The notes: generated by a model not told the origin, from the sequence alone. DNA of 64,000 nucleotides from DAIDKA01 sp036521075 (GCA_036521075.1 DATDIL010000187.1:1-64000), one strand, 5' to 3'. Counted from the stretch's first letter, positions 44,189 to 53,623 are shown. A program made the numbers and translations.

Positions 44189-44800
44189 ATGAAAGTAGCA
44201 CTCATTGGCGCAACGGGCAGAATCGGCAGCAAGATCACCACGGAACTGCTGGGGCGGGGTCATTCCGTCACGGCCATCGTGCGCAATCCCGACAAGGCGG
44301 CAAGCCGGCCCAACCTCACAGCCCTCAAAGGTGACGTCACCGACCCGAATAGCGTCGCGGCACTGATCCGCGGACACGACGCCGTCATCAGCTCGGCCCC
44401 GTTCAATCCCGGTATTTCGCCCCAGGTGCTCGCGGCGGTGCGCACCTCGGGCGTGCAGCGTTACATCGCAGTGGGGGGCGCGGGCTCGCTCAAGGCCGCG
44501 GACGGCACTCTCGTCATGGAGAATCCGCAGATTCCGGCCGAGTGGATGCCGAGCATCAAGGAGGGCTCGGAGCTGTTAAGGCTGCTGCGCGCCGATCAGC
44601 AGCTGGACTGGACCTTCTTTTCGCCGGCGGTGCAGATAGGCCCGGGCGAGCGCACCGGCAAGTTTCGCTTGGGCGCTGATGAGGTCGTCGCGGCGGCGGA
44701 TGGCAAGAGCTCCATCTCTTATGACGATTACGCCATCGCGCTGGTCGACGAGCTCGAGCATCCAAAGCATGTGCGGCGCCGGTTCACCATCGGCTACTAG
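44189..44800 (+). CDS. NAD(P)-binding Rossmann protein (NmrA/BVR-B-like)
   Basis: ATG 44189, with a GGAGGGTGGAG site upstream, gives 203 residues. The N-terminal nucleotide motif is IGATGRIGSKITTELLGRGH, typical of atypical SDRs, followed by RNPDKA and GDVTD. YIAVGGAGSLKA and a C-terminal FFSPAVQIGPGERTGKFRLG match NAD(P)H-binding flavin-reductase/biliverdin-reductase-B-like proteins. There is no YxxxK, so reductase chemistry is uncertain. It is divergent from the amidohydrolase, and its 3' end overlaps the response regulator's end by 4 bases. Confidence 0.83.
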   Translation: MKVALIGATGRIGSKITTELLGRGHSVTAIVRNPDKAASRPNLTALKGDVTDPNSVAALIRGHDAVISSAPFNPGISPQVLAAVRTSGVQRYIAVGGAGSLKAADGTLVMENPQIPAEWMPSIKEGSELLRLLRADQQLDWTFFSPAVQIGPGERTGKFRLGADEVVAAADGKSSISYDDYAIALVDELEHPKHVRRRFTIGY

Positions 44801-45306
44801 TAAGCCAGCCCTCGGTCAGCCAGCAGCGCGTACACGCCGTTCGAATTCAAGACATCGGCGAGCGCCTCCAGGGGTACCGGCTTCGTCAGGTGATAGTCGA
44901 AACCGGCCTTGAGCGCGCGTGATCGATCCTCGGGCTGTCCCCATCCCGTAATCGCGACCAGCCGCATCGCGCGGCCCCATGGCTGCGATCGAATGTGCCG
45001 CGCGACATCGTAACCATTGAGCTTCGGCATCCCGATGTCGAGCAACAGGAAGTCCGGTTTCATGCTCTGCGCCAGGTAAATGGCGCCCGCACCGTCGTGA
45101 GTCGTGTAAACCACATGGCCATCCAGTTCCAGGAGCATCCTGAGGCTGTCGGCCATGTCCTGGTTGTCGTCGGCAACGACAATCCGTCGGGCTCGAACGG
45201 CTGCGGCCACGGCACAGGTCGCGACGCCGCGGCGCGCAGAACGAACGCGCTTCGTCGTGAGCGCGGTGAAGAAAAGATCCAGGGGGTCAGCGCTCGTCTG
45301 CGGCAT
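44797..45306 (-). CDS. Single-domain response regulator (CheY-like) with N-terminal extension
   Basis: The 169-residue product has about 40 unstructured basic residues, then a receiver: IVVADDNQDMADSLRML, phosphoacceptor Asp90 in FLLLDIGMPKLNGYD, AITGWGQ and Lys142 in HLTKPV. There is no output domain. The start ATG 45306 follows GGAG; a later start near residue 40 is possible. Stand-alone receivers of this type (often beside hybrid kinases) act by protein contacts. No kinase gene lies next to it, so its partner must be elsewhere. Confidence 0.85.
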   Translation of the reverse strand: MPQTSADPLDLFFTALTTKRVRSARRGVATCAVAAAVRARRIVVADDNQDMADSLRMLLELDGHVVYTTHDGAGAIYLAQSMKPDFLLLDIGMPKLNGYDVARHIRSQPWGRAMRLVAITGWGQPEDRSRALKAGFDYHLTKPVPLEALADVLNSNGVYALLADRGLAY

Positions 45307-45400
45307 AGCGGAGCTCCGTGAATTGGCGCGATAAGCTACATGGAGCTATTTTGTGTTCGCAAGTTCCCCAATGCACGTTCAGCCGCGTGAGCGGTGCCGC

Positions 45401-45622
45401 TCAGGTCAGGCTCTTGAGTATTTCTGCGATATTTTTGCGGCCCGCCACGAACCAGTCCGTCGCGCGGATGTTGGGCGACGGTGGTGTCGGCAGCCATTGC
45501 GCAAATCCGGCGCCATCGACCCCTTCGGGGATGTACCAGGTTTTCTGCTCGTCGTCCCACTGCAGTTCGACTCTTGGCATGAGCAAAGATTGCGCCGGCG
45601 CGATCCCGGTGGCTTGTCGCAT
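45401..45622 (-). CDS. Small protein with DUF5710-like domain
   Basis: The 73-residue frame contains RVELQWDDEQKTWYIPEGVD and AGFAQWLP. This follows the pattern of DUF5710 (a Trp, then K-x-W-Y-V/I-P-x-G-x-D, ending in WLP), which occurs in DNA primases, TraC-like proteins and small orphan proteins. The internal ATG at 45580 (MPRVELQW) may be the true start, giving 59 residues. No clear ribosome-binding site was found. The role is unknown. It lies upstream of nothing obvious and downstream of no operon partner. Confidence 0.5.
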   Translation of the reverse strand: MRQATGIAPAQSLLMPRVELQWDDEQKTWYIPEGVDGAGFAQWLPTPPSPNIRATDWFVAGRKNIAEILKSLT

Positions 45623-45661
45623 TGGTGTCGTGCTTGTCGAGTTATTCGCGAATCGCTGCGT

Positions 45662-47809
45662 TCACCCGCGCGGATTGAGGTACTTGGCCTCGAACATCAC
45701 GTACACGCCAAGACCCGGCTCCGGTTCAAAGAAACGCGAATTCGCATCGTTGACGATGACGGAACCGATGTAGGCCTTGTTGAACATGTTCTCGATGCGC
45801 AGGTACTCGCTGGTCTGCCAGCCGGTACTGTTCTGCTCGAAACCGGCCCGCAGATTCTCGGTCCAGTACCCTGCGGCGTAGCCGGTGTTGCGATCATCGG
45901 CATAGATGCGTGAGCGCACCAGCGTTTCGGCCGTGGCCACGAAGCCCGCGGCCGGATAGCGCCAGGTCAGACCGGCATACAGAATGTTCTGCGGAATGGC
46001 CGGCAGGTAGTTTCCGACCGGGATCACGGCGGTCGTGCAGGGGGTTCCCGCACACCCGGCATACGCGTCGGCCACCACCGCACGCAGGTAGGAATAGGCG
46101 ATGCGCGCTGCGAAGTTCGCGGGCAGGTCCGCGGTCACGCCCAGCTCCGCGCCGTCGCGCTGGGTGGCGCCGATGTTCTCGTACACCGAGCGGCCGCCGG
46201 AGCTTTGCAGCACCCCCAGCTCATCGATGGTGCGGATGTGGAACACCGCCATGTCGGCTCGGAACAGCGCGCCGCGCGTCTTCACGCCCACTTCATAATC
46301 ACTGCTGCGCGCCGGCTGCAACCCGAAGTTCAATCCGGGCAGGCTGCCGGTGATGGAGCGATACGCGAGCTCGTTCAGGGTCGGCGTCTCGAACCCACGG
46401 CCGAAGGAGGCATAGGTGCTGATGTCGTCCGTGACGCTGTAACTCAACCCCGCGACCGGATTGGTCGCCGAGTAGCGCGTGCCGCTCAAGGGCAGGGCAC
46501 CGCTGACCGACAGATGGCTGTGGTCGGTGATGTCGATGACGCTGTTGCGCACGCCGGCCGTCGCGTGCAGGCGCGCAGTGAGGTCCCACTGCGCCTGGAA
46601 GTACTCATCGAGGTCGTGCACCAGGTTGGTCTCATAGCGGCGCAGGTCGCCCAGAACGCCGAGGTCCGTGCCGACGTAGTTCAGATAGCCACGGCGGTGT
46701 TCATCCAGGTCGTCGTAGCTGATGCCGGCGGTCATCGTGAGCGCCGTGCCCAGGAATTCACGGCGATCGGTGAAATGCACATCGGTGCCCTCGTAGTCGC
46801 GCGCCAGGTCGATGACACCGCCGGGACTGGTCGGCGCGGCCTGCGTGGCCAGCGGAATGGACTGGAACTGGGTCGTCTGGCGATGGCCGCTGTAGACCAT
46901 CGCGACGAGACTGTCGTGGGCGCCGAATTCACGCTCGTAGGTCAGCCCCACCTGCTCCTGCGTCAGTGATTTGCGGGTATTGAACATGTCCGCGCCGGTG
47001 CCGGCCTGGAGCGGATCCGCGGCCGCCTGTGCGGCAGTCAGCCCCAGTGGATCCTGCACGAAGGGCATTTCGACGGCATTGGCGATGAAGGTCAGCTGTG
47101 ACACATCGTCGAGCTTCACGCGCACCTTGCCGTTCAGCAGATTGCGCTGTGCTTCGCTGTGCCGGCGGTAGCCATCCGTCTGGAAGTGCGAAACGTCCAG
47201 CAGATAGTTGACGGGGCCCGTGTCGCCACCCACGATCCCGGCATAACGCTGGGTATTCAATGATCCGTATTCCACGCTCGAACCCAGTTCGAATCCGGGC
47301 GGCGCATCCGCGGTGAAAATGGCGATGACGCCACCGGAGGAGTTGCCGTACAGCGCGGAGAACGGGCCGCGCAGCACTTCGATATGATCCGCGGAACCCA
47401 AGTCGAACTGCGAGAACTGGCCCTGGCCATCCGGCATCGTTCCCGGAATGCCATCCGAATACAGCCGCACGCCGCGTGCGCCGAAACTGGAGCGCGCGCC
47501 GAAGCCGCGCGAGGAGATCTGCAGGTCCTGGGCATAGTTCTGGCGGCTCTGTACGGACACGCCCGGAACCGTATCCAACGACTCGGACAGGTTCACCTGC
47601 GATTGACCCTCGTGAATCGTGGCGCTGCTGATGCGATCCACGGACGCTGGCAGCGTGAGGCTGTCCTGCGGGATGCGCGTTGCGGTGACGACCACTGATT
47701 CGAGGTCGGCGCTCGCATCCTCAGCGCCGTTCGTTTGCGCCGCCGGCGCCGCCGTGCCGCCCACCGCGGCACATATCGCGATCAACATCCCTGTGCGGTG
47801 CCGGCGCAT
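45662..47809 (-). CDS. TonB-dependent outer-membrane receptor (siderophore/vitamin type)
   Basis: ATG 47809 with AGGGAG upstream gives 715 residues and a signal peptide (MRRHRTGMLIAICAAVGGTA, cleavage near PAAQTNG); the longer frame lacks one. The TonB box region is DLESVVVTATR. The plug includes SLDTVPGVSVQSRQNYAQD, SSRGFGARSSFGARG and HIEVLRGPFSALYGNSSGGV. A 22-strand-type barrel follows, with the late GRGFETPTLNELAYR. There is no STN domain. It resembles FecA/YncD-like receptors for siderophores or metal chelates. The C-terminus (EAKYLNPRG) does not end in Phe, which is uncommon. No partner transporter is adjacent. Confidence 0.9.
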   Translation of the reverse strand: MRRHRTGMLIAICAAVGGTAAPAAQTNGAEDASADLESVVVTATRIPQDSLTLPASVDRISSATIHEGQSQVNLSESLDTVPGVSVQSRQNYAQDLQISSRGFGARSSFGARGVRLYSDGIPGTMPDGQGQFSQFDLGSADHIEVLRGPFSALYGNSSGGVIAIFTADAPPGFELGSSVEYGSLNTQRYAGIVGGDTGPVNYLLDVSHFQTDGYRRHSEAQRNLLNGKVRVKLDDVSQLTFIANAVEMPFVQDPLGLTAAQAAADPLQAGTGADMFNTRKSLTQEQVGLTYEREFGAHDSLVAMVYSGHRQTTQFQSIPLATQAAPTSPGGVIDLARDYEGTDVHFTDRREFLGTALTMTAGISYDDLDEHRRGYLNYVGTDLGVLGDLRRYETNLVHDLDEYFQAQWDLTARLHATAGVRNSVIDITDHSHLSVSGALPLSGTRYSATNPVAGLSYSVTDDISTYASFGRGFETPTLNELAYRSITGSLPGLNFGLQPARSSDYEVGVKTRGALFRADMAVFHIRTIDELGVLQSSGGRSVYENIGATQRDGAELGVTADLPANFAARIAYSYLRAVVADAYAGCAGTPCTTAVIPVGNYLPAIPQNILYAGLTWRYPAAGFVATAETLVRSRIYADDRNTGYAAGYWTENLRAGFEQNSTGWQTSEYLRIENMFNKAYIGSVIVNDANSRFFEPEPGLGVYVMFEAKYLNPRG

Positions 47810-47914
47810 TCTTCGACTCCCTTGGTCAGATGCGTGGAAGCAGTGAGCGGGGCCAGAATGAGTACTTGGACACATTGGTGCAATACAGATAAACGCTAAA
47901 AAACCGCAGTTCGC

Positions 47915-47920
47915 TACAAT
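47915..47920 (+). promoter_or_regulatory. Candidate -10 of the gmk operon, near-leaderless start
   Basis: TACAAT is followed by six bases and GTG 47927, one of two possible gmk starts. If real, transcription would start at the GTG; ATG 47945 would then have an 18-base leader. No -35 consensus is visible. Confidence 0.35.
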
Positions 47921-47926
47921 GCAAAG

Positions 47927-48586
47927 GTGCAGCAGAAAACAGTCATGACTACCGGGAAACAACCCGCGCGCAGCGGCGGCCTGTTTGTAATCTCAGCGCC
48001 ATCGGGCGCCGGCAAGACCTCCTTGGTAAAGGCGCTGCTGGCACGCAACCCCGGCTTCACTGTTTCGGTGTCCCATACGACCCGTTTGCCACGCCCGCAC
48101 GAGGTGCAGGGCCGCGAGTACTGGTTCGTGACGCCGCAGGAGTTTCAGGACCGGCTGGCGCGCGGGGAATTTCTGGAGCACGCGCGGGTGTTCGACAACT
48201 TCTACGGTACCGGTCGGGCAACGGTCGAGGCGGTGCTGGCCGCCGGCCGGGATGTCATCCTGGAAATCGACTGGCAGGGTGCCCGGCAAGTGCGCCAATC
48301 CGCGCCGGGTTGCACCACCATTTTCATCCTGCCGCCCTCGCGTGCCGCCCTGGAGCAGCGCCTGCGCAACCGCCAGACGGACTCGCCAGCGGTCATCGCG
48401 CGGCGCCTGCGGGACGCCGTGGGCGACATGTCGCATTACACAGAATTCGGCTACGCGGTGGTCAATGACGATTTCGACACCGCGTGCGGACAACTGGAAT
48501 GCATACTGACGGGCAACGGGCAGGCCCTGACCAGCGACCGGCCGCAGTTGGCGCGGCTGCTGGCGGAGCTGCTCGGGAGCTGCTGA
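47927..48586 (+). CDS. gmk: Guanylate kinase
   Basis: The 219-residue product (213 from ATG 47945) is a standard guanylate kinase: P-loop SAPSGAGKTS, GMP-binding SVSHTTRLPRP and GREYWFVTPQEF, EIDWQGARQVR, and the lid/adenine region RRLRDAVGDM. It catalyses ATP + GMP to ADP + GDP in the cytoplasm. It opens the gmk-rpoZ-spoT series found across gammaproteobacteria, which ties GTP supply to RNA polymerase and ppGpp. It is divergent from the TonB receptor gene. Confidence 0.97.
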   Translation: MQQKTVMTTGKQPARSGGLFVISAPSGAGKTSLVKALLARNPGFTVSVSHTTRLPRPHEVQGREYWFVTPQEFQDRLARGEFLEHARVFDNFYGTGRATVEAVLAAGRDVILEIDWQGARQVRQSAPGCTTIFILPPSRAALEQRLRNRQTDSPAVIARRLRDAVGDMSHYTEFGYAVVNDDFDTACGQLECILTGNGQALTSDRPQLARLLAELLGSC

Positions 48587-48676
48587 CGCTAAGTCTGGCC
48601 AAGACGGGGGCCGTTGCCGTAGACTTCTGACCCTCTTCCGCCCGTCGCAGCGGCAATTACCTAAAGTTAGCAGGAT

Positions 48677-48955
48677 ATGGCCCGAATCACTGTCGAAGAC
48701 TGTCTCCAGAACGTCGATAACCTGTTCCACCTGGTGCTGCTGGCCTCCCAGCGTGCCCGGCGGCTGGCCAATGGCGCCGAACCCACCGTTGCCTGGGAGA
48801 ACGACAAACCCACGGTCGTTGCCCTGCGCGAGATCGCCGGCGGCACCATCACGGCCGAAATGCTCAGTGAGCCGGAGCCGCCCCCGATCGAGGCCACCAT
48901 GCCGGATGCCGAATCCCTCGCGTTCCGGGCCCCGCAGTTTGGACTTGGAGACTGA
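48677..48955 (+). CDS. rpoZ: RNA polymerase omega subunit
   Basis: The 92-residue product matches omega: MARITVEDCLQNVDNLFHLV, LASQRARRLANG and NDKPTVVALREIAGG. It helps assemble the beta-prime subunit and forms part of the ppGpp site in proteobacteria. AGGAT lies upstream of ATG 48677. The C-terminal tail (about 65-92) is Pro/Glu-rich and variable. It sits 90 bases after gmk and 15 bases before spoT, the usual order. Confidence 0.96.
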   Translation: MARITVEDCLQNVDNLFHLVLLASQRARRLANGAEPTVAWENDKPTVVALREIAGGTITAEMLSEPEPPPIEATMPDAESLAFRAPQFGLGD

Positions 48956-48970
48956 CTCCAGGCGTAACCT

Positions 48971-51169
48971 ATGGACTACGCGTCTTCGCTCCTGGGACTG
49001 ATCCCCGGTGCAAGGCGCGCCACACCGGGGCTGAAAGACCTTCTTGCCACGGTCGGTACCTACCTGCCGCCTGAGCAGGTGGAGCGCATCCGGGAGGCCG
49101 CCGAGTTCGGCGCCTCGGCGCACAAGGGACAGACCCGCCTGAGCGGTGAACCCTTTATCGCGCACCCGGTGGCTGCGGCCGCGATCCTTGCCGACCTGCA
49201 TCTGGACACCGATACCATTATCGCGGCCATCCTCCATGACGTCATCGAGGACACGCCGACCCCCAAAGACCAGCTCGCGAAGCGCTTCGGCGCGGACGTT
49301 GCCGAAATCGTCGACGGGGTCACCAAGCTCGACCAGATCAAGTTCAAGAGCCGCGAGGAGGCGCAGGCCGAGAGCTTTCGCAAGATGCTGCTGGCGATGG
49401 TGCGTGACCTGCGGGTGGTGCTGGTCAAGCTCGCCGACCGCACGCACAACATGCGCACGATTGACGCCATGGAGGTGACCCGCAGGCGGGCGATCGCGCG
49501 GGAGACGCTGGAGATCTACGCGCCCATCGCCGAGCGCCTGGGGCTGTATGACCTGAAACTGGAGCTGGAGGACCTGGGGTTCGCGGCCCTGTATCCACAG
49601 CGCTATCGGGTGCTCGAACGGGCGCTCAAACGCGCGCGCGGCAACCAGAAGGAGTTCCTGAAGAAGATCGAGCAGCAGCTGACCGCGGCGCTGATGAAGA
49701 ATGAGATCGTCGCGCGGGTCGCCACCCGCGAGAAGCACTTGTACAGCATCTACCGCAAGATGCGGCGCAAGCGCTCCACGCTCAGCGAAATCGTCGATGT
49801 CTACGGGTTGCGCATCGTGGTCGACAAGGCGGACACCTGCTATCGCGCGCTCGGCAGCGTGCACAGCGTATTCAAGCCCATGCCGGGACGCTTCAAGGAC
49901 TACATCGCGATCCCGCGCGTCAATGGCTATCAGTCGCTGCACACCACGCTGTTCGGCCCGAACGGTGTACCGATCGAAGTGCAGATCCGCACCGAGGACA
50001 TGAACAGCGTCGCGCAGTCGGGCATCGCGGCACACTGGCGCTACAAGACCGGTGAGACCGTAGGCTCCTCGCAGCAGGAGCGCGCGCGCGAGTGGCTGTC
50101 GCGCCTGGTCGAACTGCAGGACGGGGGCAGCAGCTCCGAGGAGTTCCTCGAGAGCGTCAAGGTCGATCTGTTTCCGGACAAGGTGTACGTGTTCACGCCC
50201 AAGGGCGAAATCCTGCGCCTGCCCAGCGGCGCGACCGTGGTCGATTTCGCCTACTCGGTACACACCGACATCGGCAATCGCTGCGTCGCGGCCAAGGTGG
50301 ACCGGCGCTTGACGCCGCTGCGCACCGTGCTGCGCAATGGCCAGACGGTGGAGATCATTACCGCCAAGGGCGCGATGCCGAATCCGTCGTGGGTGAACTT
50401 CGTGGTCACCGCGAAGGCGCGCAATGCCATCCGCCACTATCTGAAGGGCCTGCGACGCTCCGAAGCCATTGCGCTGGGCAAGCGCCTGCTCAACCAGTCA
50501 CTCGCGGAATTTCACCTGGCGCTGGAGGATGTGCCCCCCTCGCTCATGCAGGCGGCGGTGGGCGAGTTCGGCATGAAGGACATCGACGAGCTGTTCGAAC
50601 GCATCGGCATGGGCGAGCGGCTGGCCCCGCTGGTCGCGCGCCGACTACTGCCCACCATCCCGCAGGACGACGGCGGGGAAATCTCCGCCCCCGGGGTCAT
50701 GGCGATCGCGGGAACCGAGGGGCTACTGGTTACCTACGCGCGCTGCTGCTTTCCGATTCCGAACGATCCGGTGATCGCCTTCCTGTCCAGCGGACGCGGC
50801 GTCGTCGTGCACCGTGAGACCTGCGTCAACGTCGAGGATTACCGCAAGCATCCGGAGAAGTGGCTGCCGGTGACCTGGCAGGCCACGCCGGATCGGGTCT
50901 TCAGTTCGCAGATCCGTGTCGATGTGCCCAACCGCATGGGCATACTCGCGGCCGTGGCCGCGGCCATTGCCGCCACCGAGACCAATATCGAACGGGTGTC
51001 GGTGGAAGAGCGCGAGTCGGAAACCTCGGTACTGGATTTTGAACTGCGCGTACGCGACCGCGCGCAGCTCGCCACCGTCATCCGTTCCATCCGCCGCATG
51101 CCCGATGTGGTGCGCGTCACGCGCACGCTCGCGGCGCATTCACGCAAGCGACTCGAGGACAAACAGTGA
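48971..51169 (+). CDS. spoT: Bifunctional (p)ppGpp synthetase/hydrolase
   Basis: The 732-residue product has the full long-RSH order: HD hydrolase domain (AAILHDVIEDTP at about 84-95, so the metal-binding HD is intact), synthetase domain (VYGLRIVVDKADTCYRALG, RVNGYQSLHTT), TGS (VYVFTPKGEILRLPSGATVVDFAY, about 397-455), a zinc-finger-like region (VTYARCCFPIPNDPVIAF) and an ACT domain at the end. It balances the alarmone in the cytoplasm. The ridA gene overlaps its 3' end by 4 bases. A long frame on the opposite strand is a shadow. Confidence 0.96.
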   Translation: MDYASSLLGLIPGARRATPGLKDLLATVGTYLPPEQVERIREAAEFGASAHKGQTRLSGEPFIAHPVAAAAILADLHLDTDTIIAAILHDVIEDTPTPKDQLAKRFGADVAEIVDGVTKLDQIKFKSREEAQAESFRKMLLAMVRDLRVVLVKLADRTHNMRTIDAMEVTRRRAIARETLEIYAPIAERLGLYDLKLELEDLGFAALYPQRYRVLERALKRARGNQKEFLKKIEQQLTAALMKNEIVARVATREKHLYSIYRKMRRKRSTLSEIVDVYGLRIVVDKADTCYRALGSVHSVFKPMPGRFKDYIAIPRVNGYQSLHTTLFGPNGVPIEVQIRTEDMNSVAQSGIAAHWRYKTGETVGSSQQERAREWLSRLVELQDGGSSSEEFLESVKVDLFPDKVYVFTPKGEILRLPSGATVVDFAYSVHTDIGNRCVAAKVDRRLTPLRTVLRNGQTVEIITAKGAMPNPSWVNFVVTAKARNAIRHYLKGLRRSEAIALGKRLLNQSLAEFHLALEDVPPSLMQAAVGEFGMKDIDELFERIGMGERLAPLVARRLLPTIPQDDGGEISAPGVMAIAGTEGLLVTYARCCFPIPNDPVIAFLSSGRGVVVHRETCVNVEDYRKHPEKWLPVTWQATPDRVFSSQIRVDVPNRMGILAAVAAAIAATETNIERVSVEERESETSVLDFELRVRDRAQLATVIRSIRRMPDVVRVTRTLAAHSRKRLEDKQ

Positions 51170-51549
51170 CCCGCACCACCATCCATACCGACAGCGCGCC
51201 CAAGGCCATCGGCACCTACTCCCAGGCCGTCCGCGTGGGCAACACTGTGTACGTTTCCGGCCAGATTCCCCTCGACCCGCGCACCGGGGAGCTGGTGAGC
51301 GGGGATATCGAAGCGGAGATCCGCCGTGCGTTCGACAACCTGCTGGCGATCGTGACGGCGGCGGACGGCACCTTCTCGCACGTGGCCAAGGTCACCGTGT
51401 TCCTCACCGACCTGGCGCACTTCGCCAAGGTGAACGAGATCATGGCGACCTATTTCCGGCAGCCCTATCCGGCCCGTGCCGCCGTCGGTGTCGCGCAGCT
51501 GCCGAAGGGGGCGCGCGTGGAAATCGAGTGCATTCTCTGCTTTGAGTGA
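51166..51549 (+). CDS. ridA: RidA-family enamine/imine deaminase
   Basis: The 127-residue product begins at GTG 51166 (GTGA overlap with spoT). It has the Rid pattern: SAPKAIGTYSQAVRVGNTVY, VSGQIPLDPRTGELV, KVTVFLTDLAHFAKVNEIM, YPARAAVGVAQLPKGARVEIE. The conserved Arg of PARAAV (which binds the substrate carboxylate) and the C-terminal Glu are present. RidA hydrolyses reactive enamine/imine intermediates released by PLP enzymes, protecting branched-chain amino-acid synthesis. Its 3' end overlaps recG. Confidence 0.95.
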   Translation: MTRTTIHTDSAPKAIGTYSQAVRVGNTVYVSGQIPLDPRTGELVSGDIEAEIRRAFDNLLAIVTAADGTFSHVAKVTVFLTDLAHFAKVNEIMATYFRQPYPARAAVGVAQLPKGARVEIECILCFE

Positions 51550-53623
51550 GGGCGGCGAACAGCGACCCGTCACGGCGCTGCGCGGTGTCGGCGCCGCGCT
51601 GGCCGAACGGCTTGCGCGCCTCGGCATCACGCAGGTGCAGGATCTGCTGTTCCTGCTGCCGACGCGCTACGAGGACCGCACGCGCGTCGTGCCGCTGGGC
51701 GGATTGACTGCCGGCGCGCACGCGGTGGTTGAAGGCGAAGTACAGCTCACCGAAGTGACCTACCGCAGGCGCCGCCAGCTCCTGTGCCGCATCAGCGATG
51801 GCTCGGGGTTCCTCACGCTGCGGTTTTTTCATTTCTCGAGCGCACAGCACAACGCCCTGGCGCGGGGGCTGCGACTGCGCTGCTACGGCGAGGTGCGCCG
51901 CGGACCGTTGGGCCTGGAGATCGTGCACCCGGAATATCGCCGGGTACAGGAGTCCCCGCAGGGGCTGGAGGAATCACTGACCCCGATGTACCCGGCCACC
52001 GAAGGCCTGACGCAGCTGCGCCTGCGCATGCTCATCGGTGAGGCGCTGGGGGCCCCCGGCAGCGTTGCCGTGCGTGACTGGCTGCCCGTTGAGGTGCAGC
52101 GCTCCTTGCACCTGCCGGCCCTGAGTGACGCGCTGGAGCTGCTGCACCGCCCGCCCCGGGAGCAGGACCATGCGGCGCTACTCACCGGCCATCATCCGGC
52201 GCAGCGCCGTCTCGCCTTCGAGGAATTGCTGGCGCATCAGTTGAGTCTGCGGCTGCGCAAGCTGCGCACGGCAGCGGACCCGGGGCTGCCACTGACCGAT
52301 CCGCAGGATCTGGAGTCGCGGCTGCTCGCCGTGCTGCCCTTTCGTCTGACCGGCGCCCAGCAGCGGGTGCGCGCGCAAATTGCTGCGGATCTGGTAGGCC
52401 CCCACCCGATGTTGCGGCTACTGCAGGGCGATGTGGGCTGTGGCAAGACCGTGGTCGCGGCGCTGGCCGCCGCGCGTGCCGTCGGCAGTGGCCAGCAGGT
52501 TGCGCTGATGGCGCCGACGGAGCTGCTGGCCGAGCAGCACTGGCGTAACTTGACTACGTGGTTCAAGGCCGTCGGGCTGCCCATCGGCTTGTTGACGGGC
52601 TCACAGCCGGCCCGCACCCGACGCAGCGCCGAGCTTGCCATTGCCTCAGGAGAGATTCAGATCATCGTTGGAACACATGCATTGTTTCAAAAGGGGATCA
52701 ATTTCGCCAGATTGGCCTTGATCATTGTGGATGAACAGCATCGCTTCGGCGTGCAGCAGCGCATGACCCTGCAGCAGAAGGGTCGCGCCGCGGGGCTCAT
52801 GCCGCACCAGCTGATCATGACCGCCACACCGATTCCGCGGACCCTGGCCATGACGGCATACGCGGACCTGGACATTTCCGTGATCGACGAATTGCCACCG
52901 GGGCGCACGCCCGTGATCACCGTGGTCATGGCCGAAGCGCGACGGCACGAAGTGGTGCAGCGCATCCTGCTGGCGTGCCGCGCGGGCCGGCAGGCCTACT
53001 GGGTCTGCCCGCTCATTGATGAGTCCGAAGAGCTGCGCTACCAGGCCGCCGAGGAGACCGTGGTGGCGCTGCGCGAGGCGCTCCCGGAACTGAGCGTGGA
53101 GCTGGTGCATGGACGGCAGCGGGCCGCGCAGAAGGAGGCGACCATGGCGGCCTTCAAGGCCAACCGCGTCCACCTGCTCGTGGCCACCACCGTGATCGAA
53201 GTGGGAGTGGATGTGCCGAATGCGACCCTGATGGTGATCGAGAACTCCGAACGCATGGGACTGGCCCAGCTGCATCAATTGCGCGGCCGGGTCGGTCGCG
53301 GCGCGGCCGCCTCGATGTGTGTGCTGCTGTATCGGGCGCCGCTGTCGCAGCTGGCACGAGCGCGGCTGAATACCATTCGCGCGACCAGCGATGGGTTTGA
53401 AATCGCCCGACGCGATCTGGAGTTACGCGGACCGGGCGAACTGCTCGGCACCCGTCAGACGGGTCTCGCGCAGCTGCGCGTCGCGGACCTCGCGCGGGAC
53501 ACGGATCTGCTGCCCCTGGTGCAAAAGAGCGCCGAGCTGATGCTGCGTGATTATCCGGATAACATTGCGCCGCTGACCACGCGCTGGATTGGCGAGGGGG
53601 AACGCTACGGAACCGTTGGCTGA
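51542..53623 (+). CDS. recG: ATP-dependent DNA helicase RecG
   Basis: TTG 51542 inside the last codons of ridA is the only sensible start: it gives 693 residues, the length of E. coli RecG, while upstream codons are ridA. The wedge domain (about 5-155) includes LRGVGAALAERLARLGI and the OB-fold. Helicase motifs are GDVGCGKTVVAALA (Walker A), VDEQHRFGVQQR (DEQH box), MTATPIPRTLAMT, and QLRGRVGRG. RecG remodels replication forks and Holliday junctions. The 3' end overlaps ubiA by 8 bases if TTG 53616 is the ubiA start. Confidence 0.96.
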   Translation: MSEGGEQRPVTALRGVGAALAERLARLGITQVQDLLFLLPTRYEDRTRVVPLGGLTAGAHAVVEGEVQLTEVTYRRRRQLLCRISDGSGFLTLRFFHFSSAQHNALARGLRLRCYGEVRRGPLGLEIVHPEYRRVQESPQGLEESLTPMYPATEGLTQLRLRMLIGEALGAPGSVAVRDWLPVEVQRSLHLPALSDALELLHRPPREQDHAALLTGHHPAQRRLAFEELLAHQLSLRLRKLRTAADPGLPLTDPQDLESRLLAVLPFRLTGAQQRVRAQIAADLVGPHPMLRLLQGDVGCGKTVVAALAAARAVGSGQQVALMAPTELLAEQHWRNLTTWFKAVGLPIGLLTGSQPARTRRSAELAIASGEIQIIVGTHALFQKGINFARLALIIVDEQHRFGVQQRMTLQQKGRAAGLMPHQLIMTATPIPRTLAMTAYADLDISVIDELPPGRTPVITVVMAEARRHEVVQRILLACRAGRQAYWVCPLIDESEELRYQAAEETVVALREALPELSVELVHGRQRAAQKEATMAAFKANRVHLLVATTVIEVGVDVPNATLMVIENSERMGLAQLHQLRGRVGRGAAASMCVLLYRAPLSQLARARLNTIRATSDGFEIARRDLELRGPGELLGTRQTGLAQLRVADLARDTDLLPLVQKSAELMLRDYPDNIAPLTTRWIGEGERYGTVG

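Noticed and set aside
47993..50437. 814-codon leftward open frame over gmk-rpoZ-spoT
   Set aside because: It is antisense to three conserved housekeeping genes, is His/Arg/Gln-rich with no recognisable domain, and arises from GC-rich third positions.
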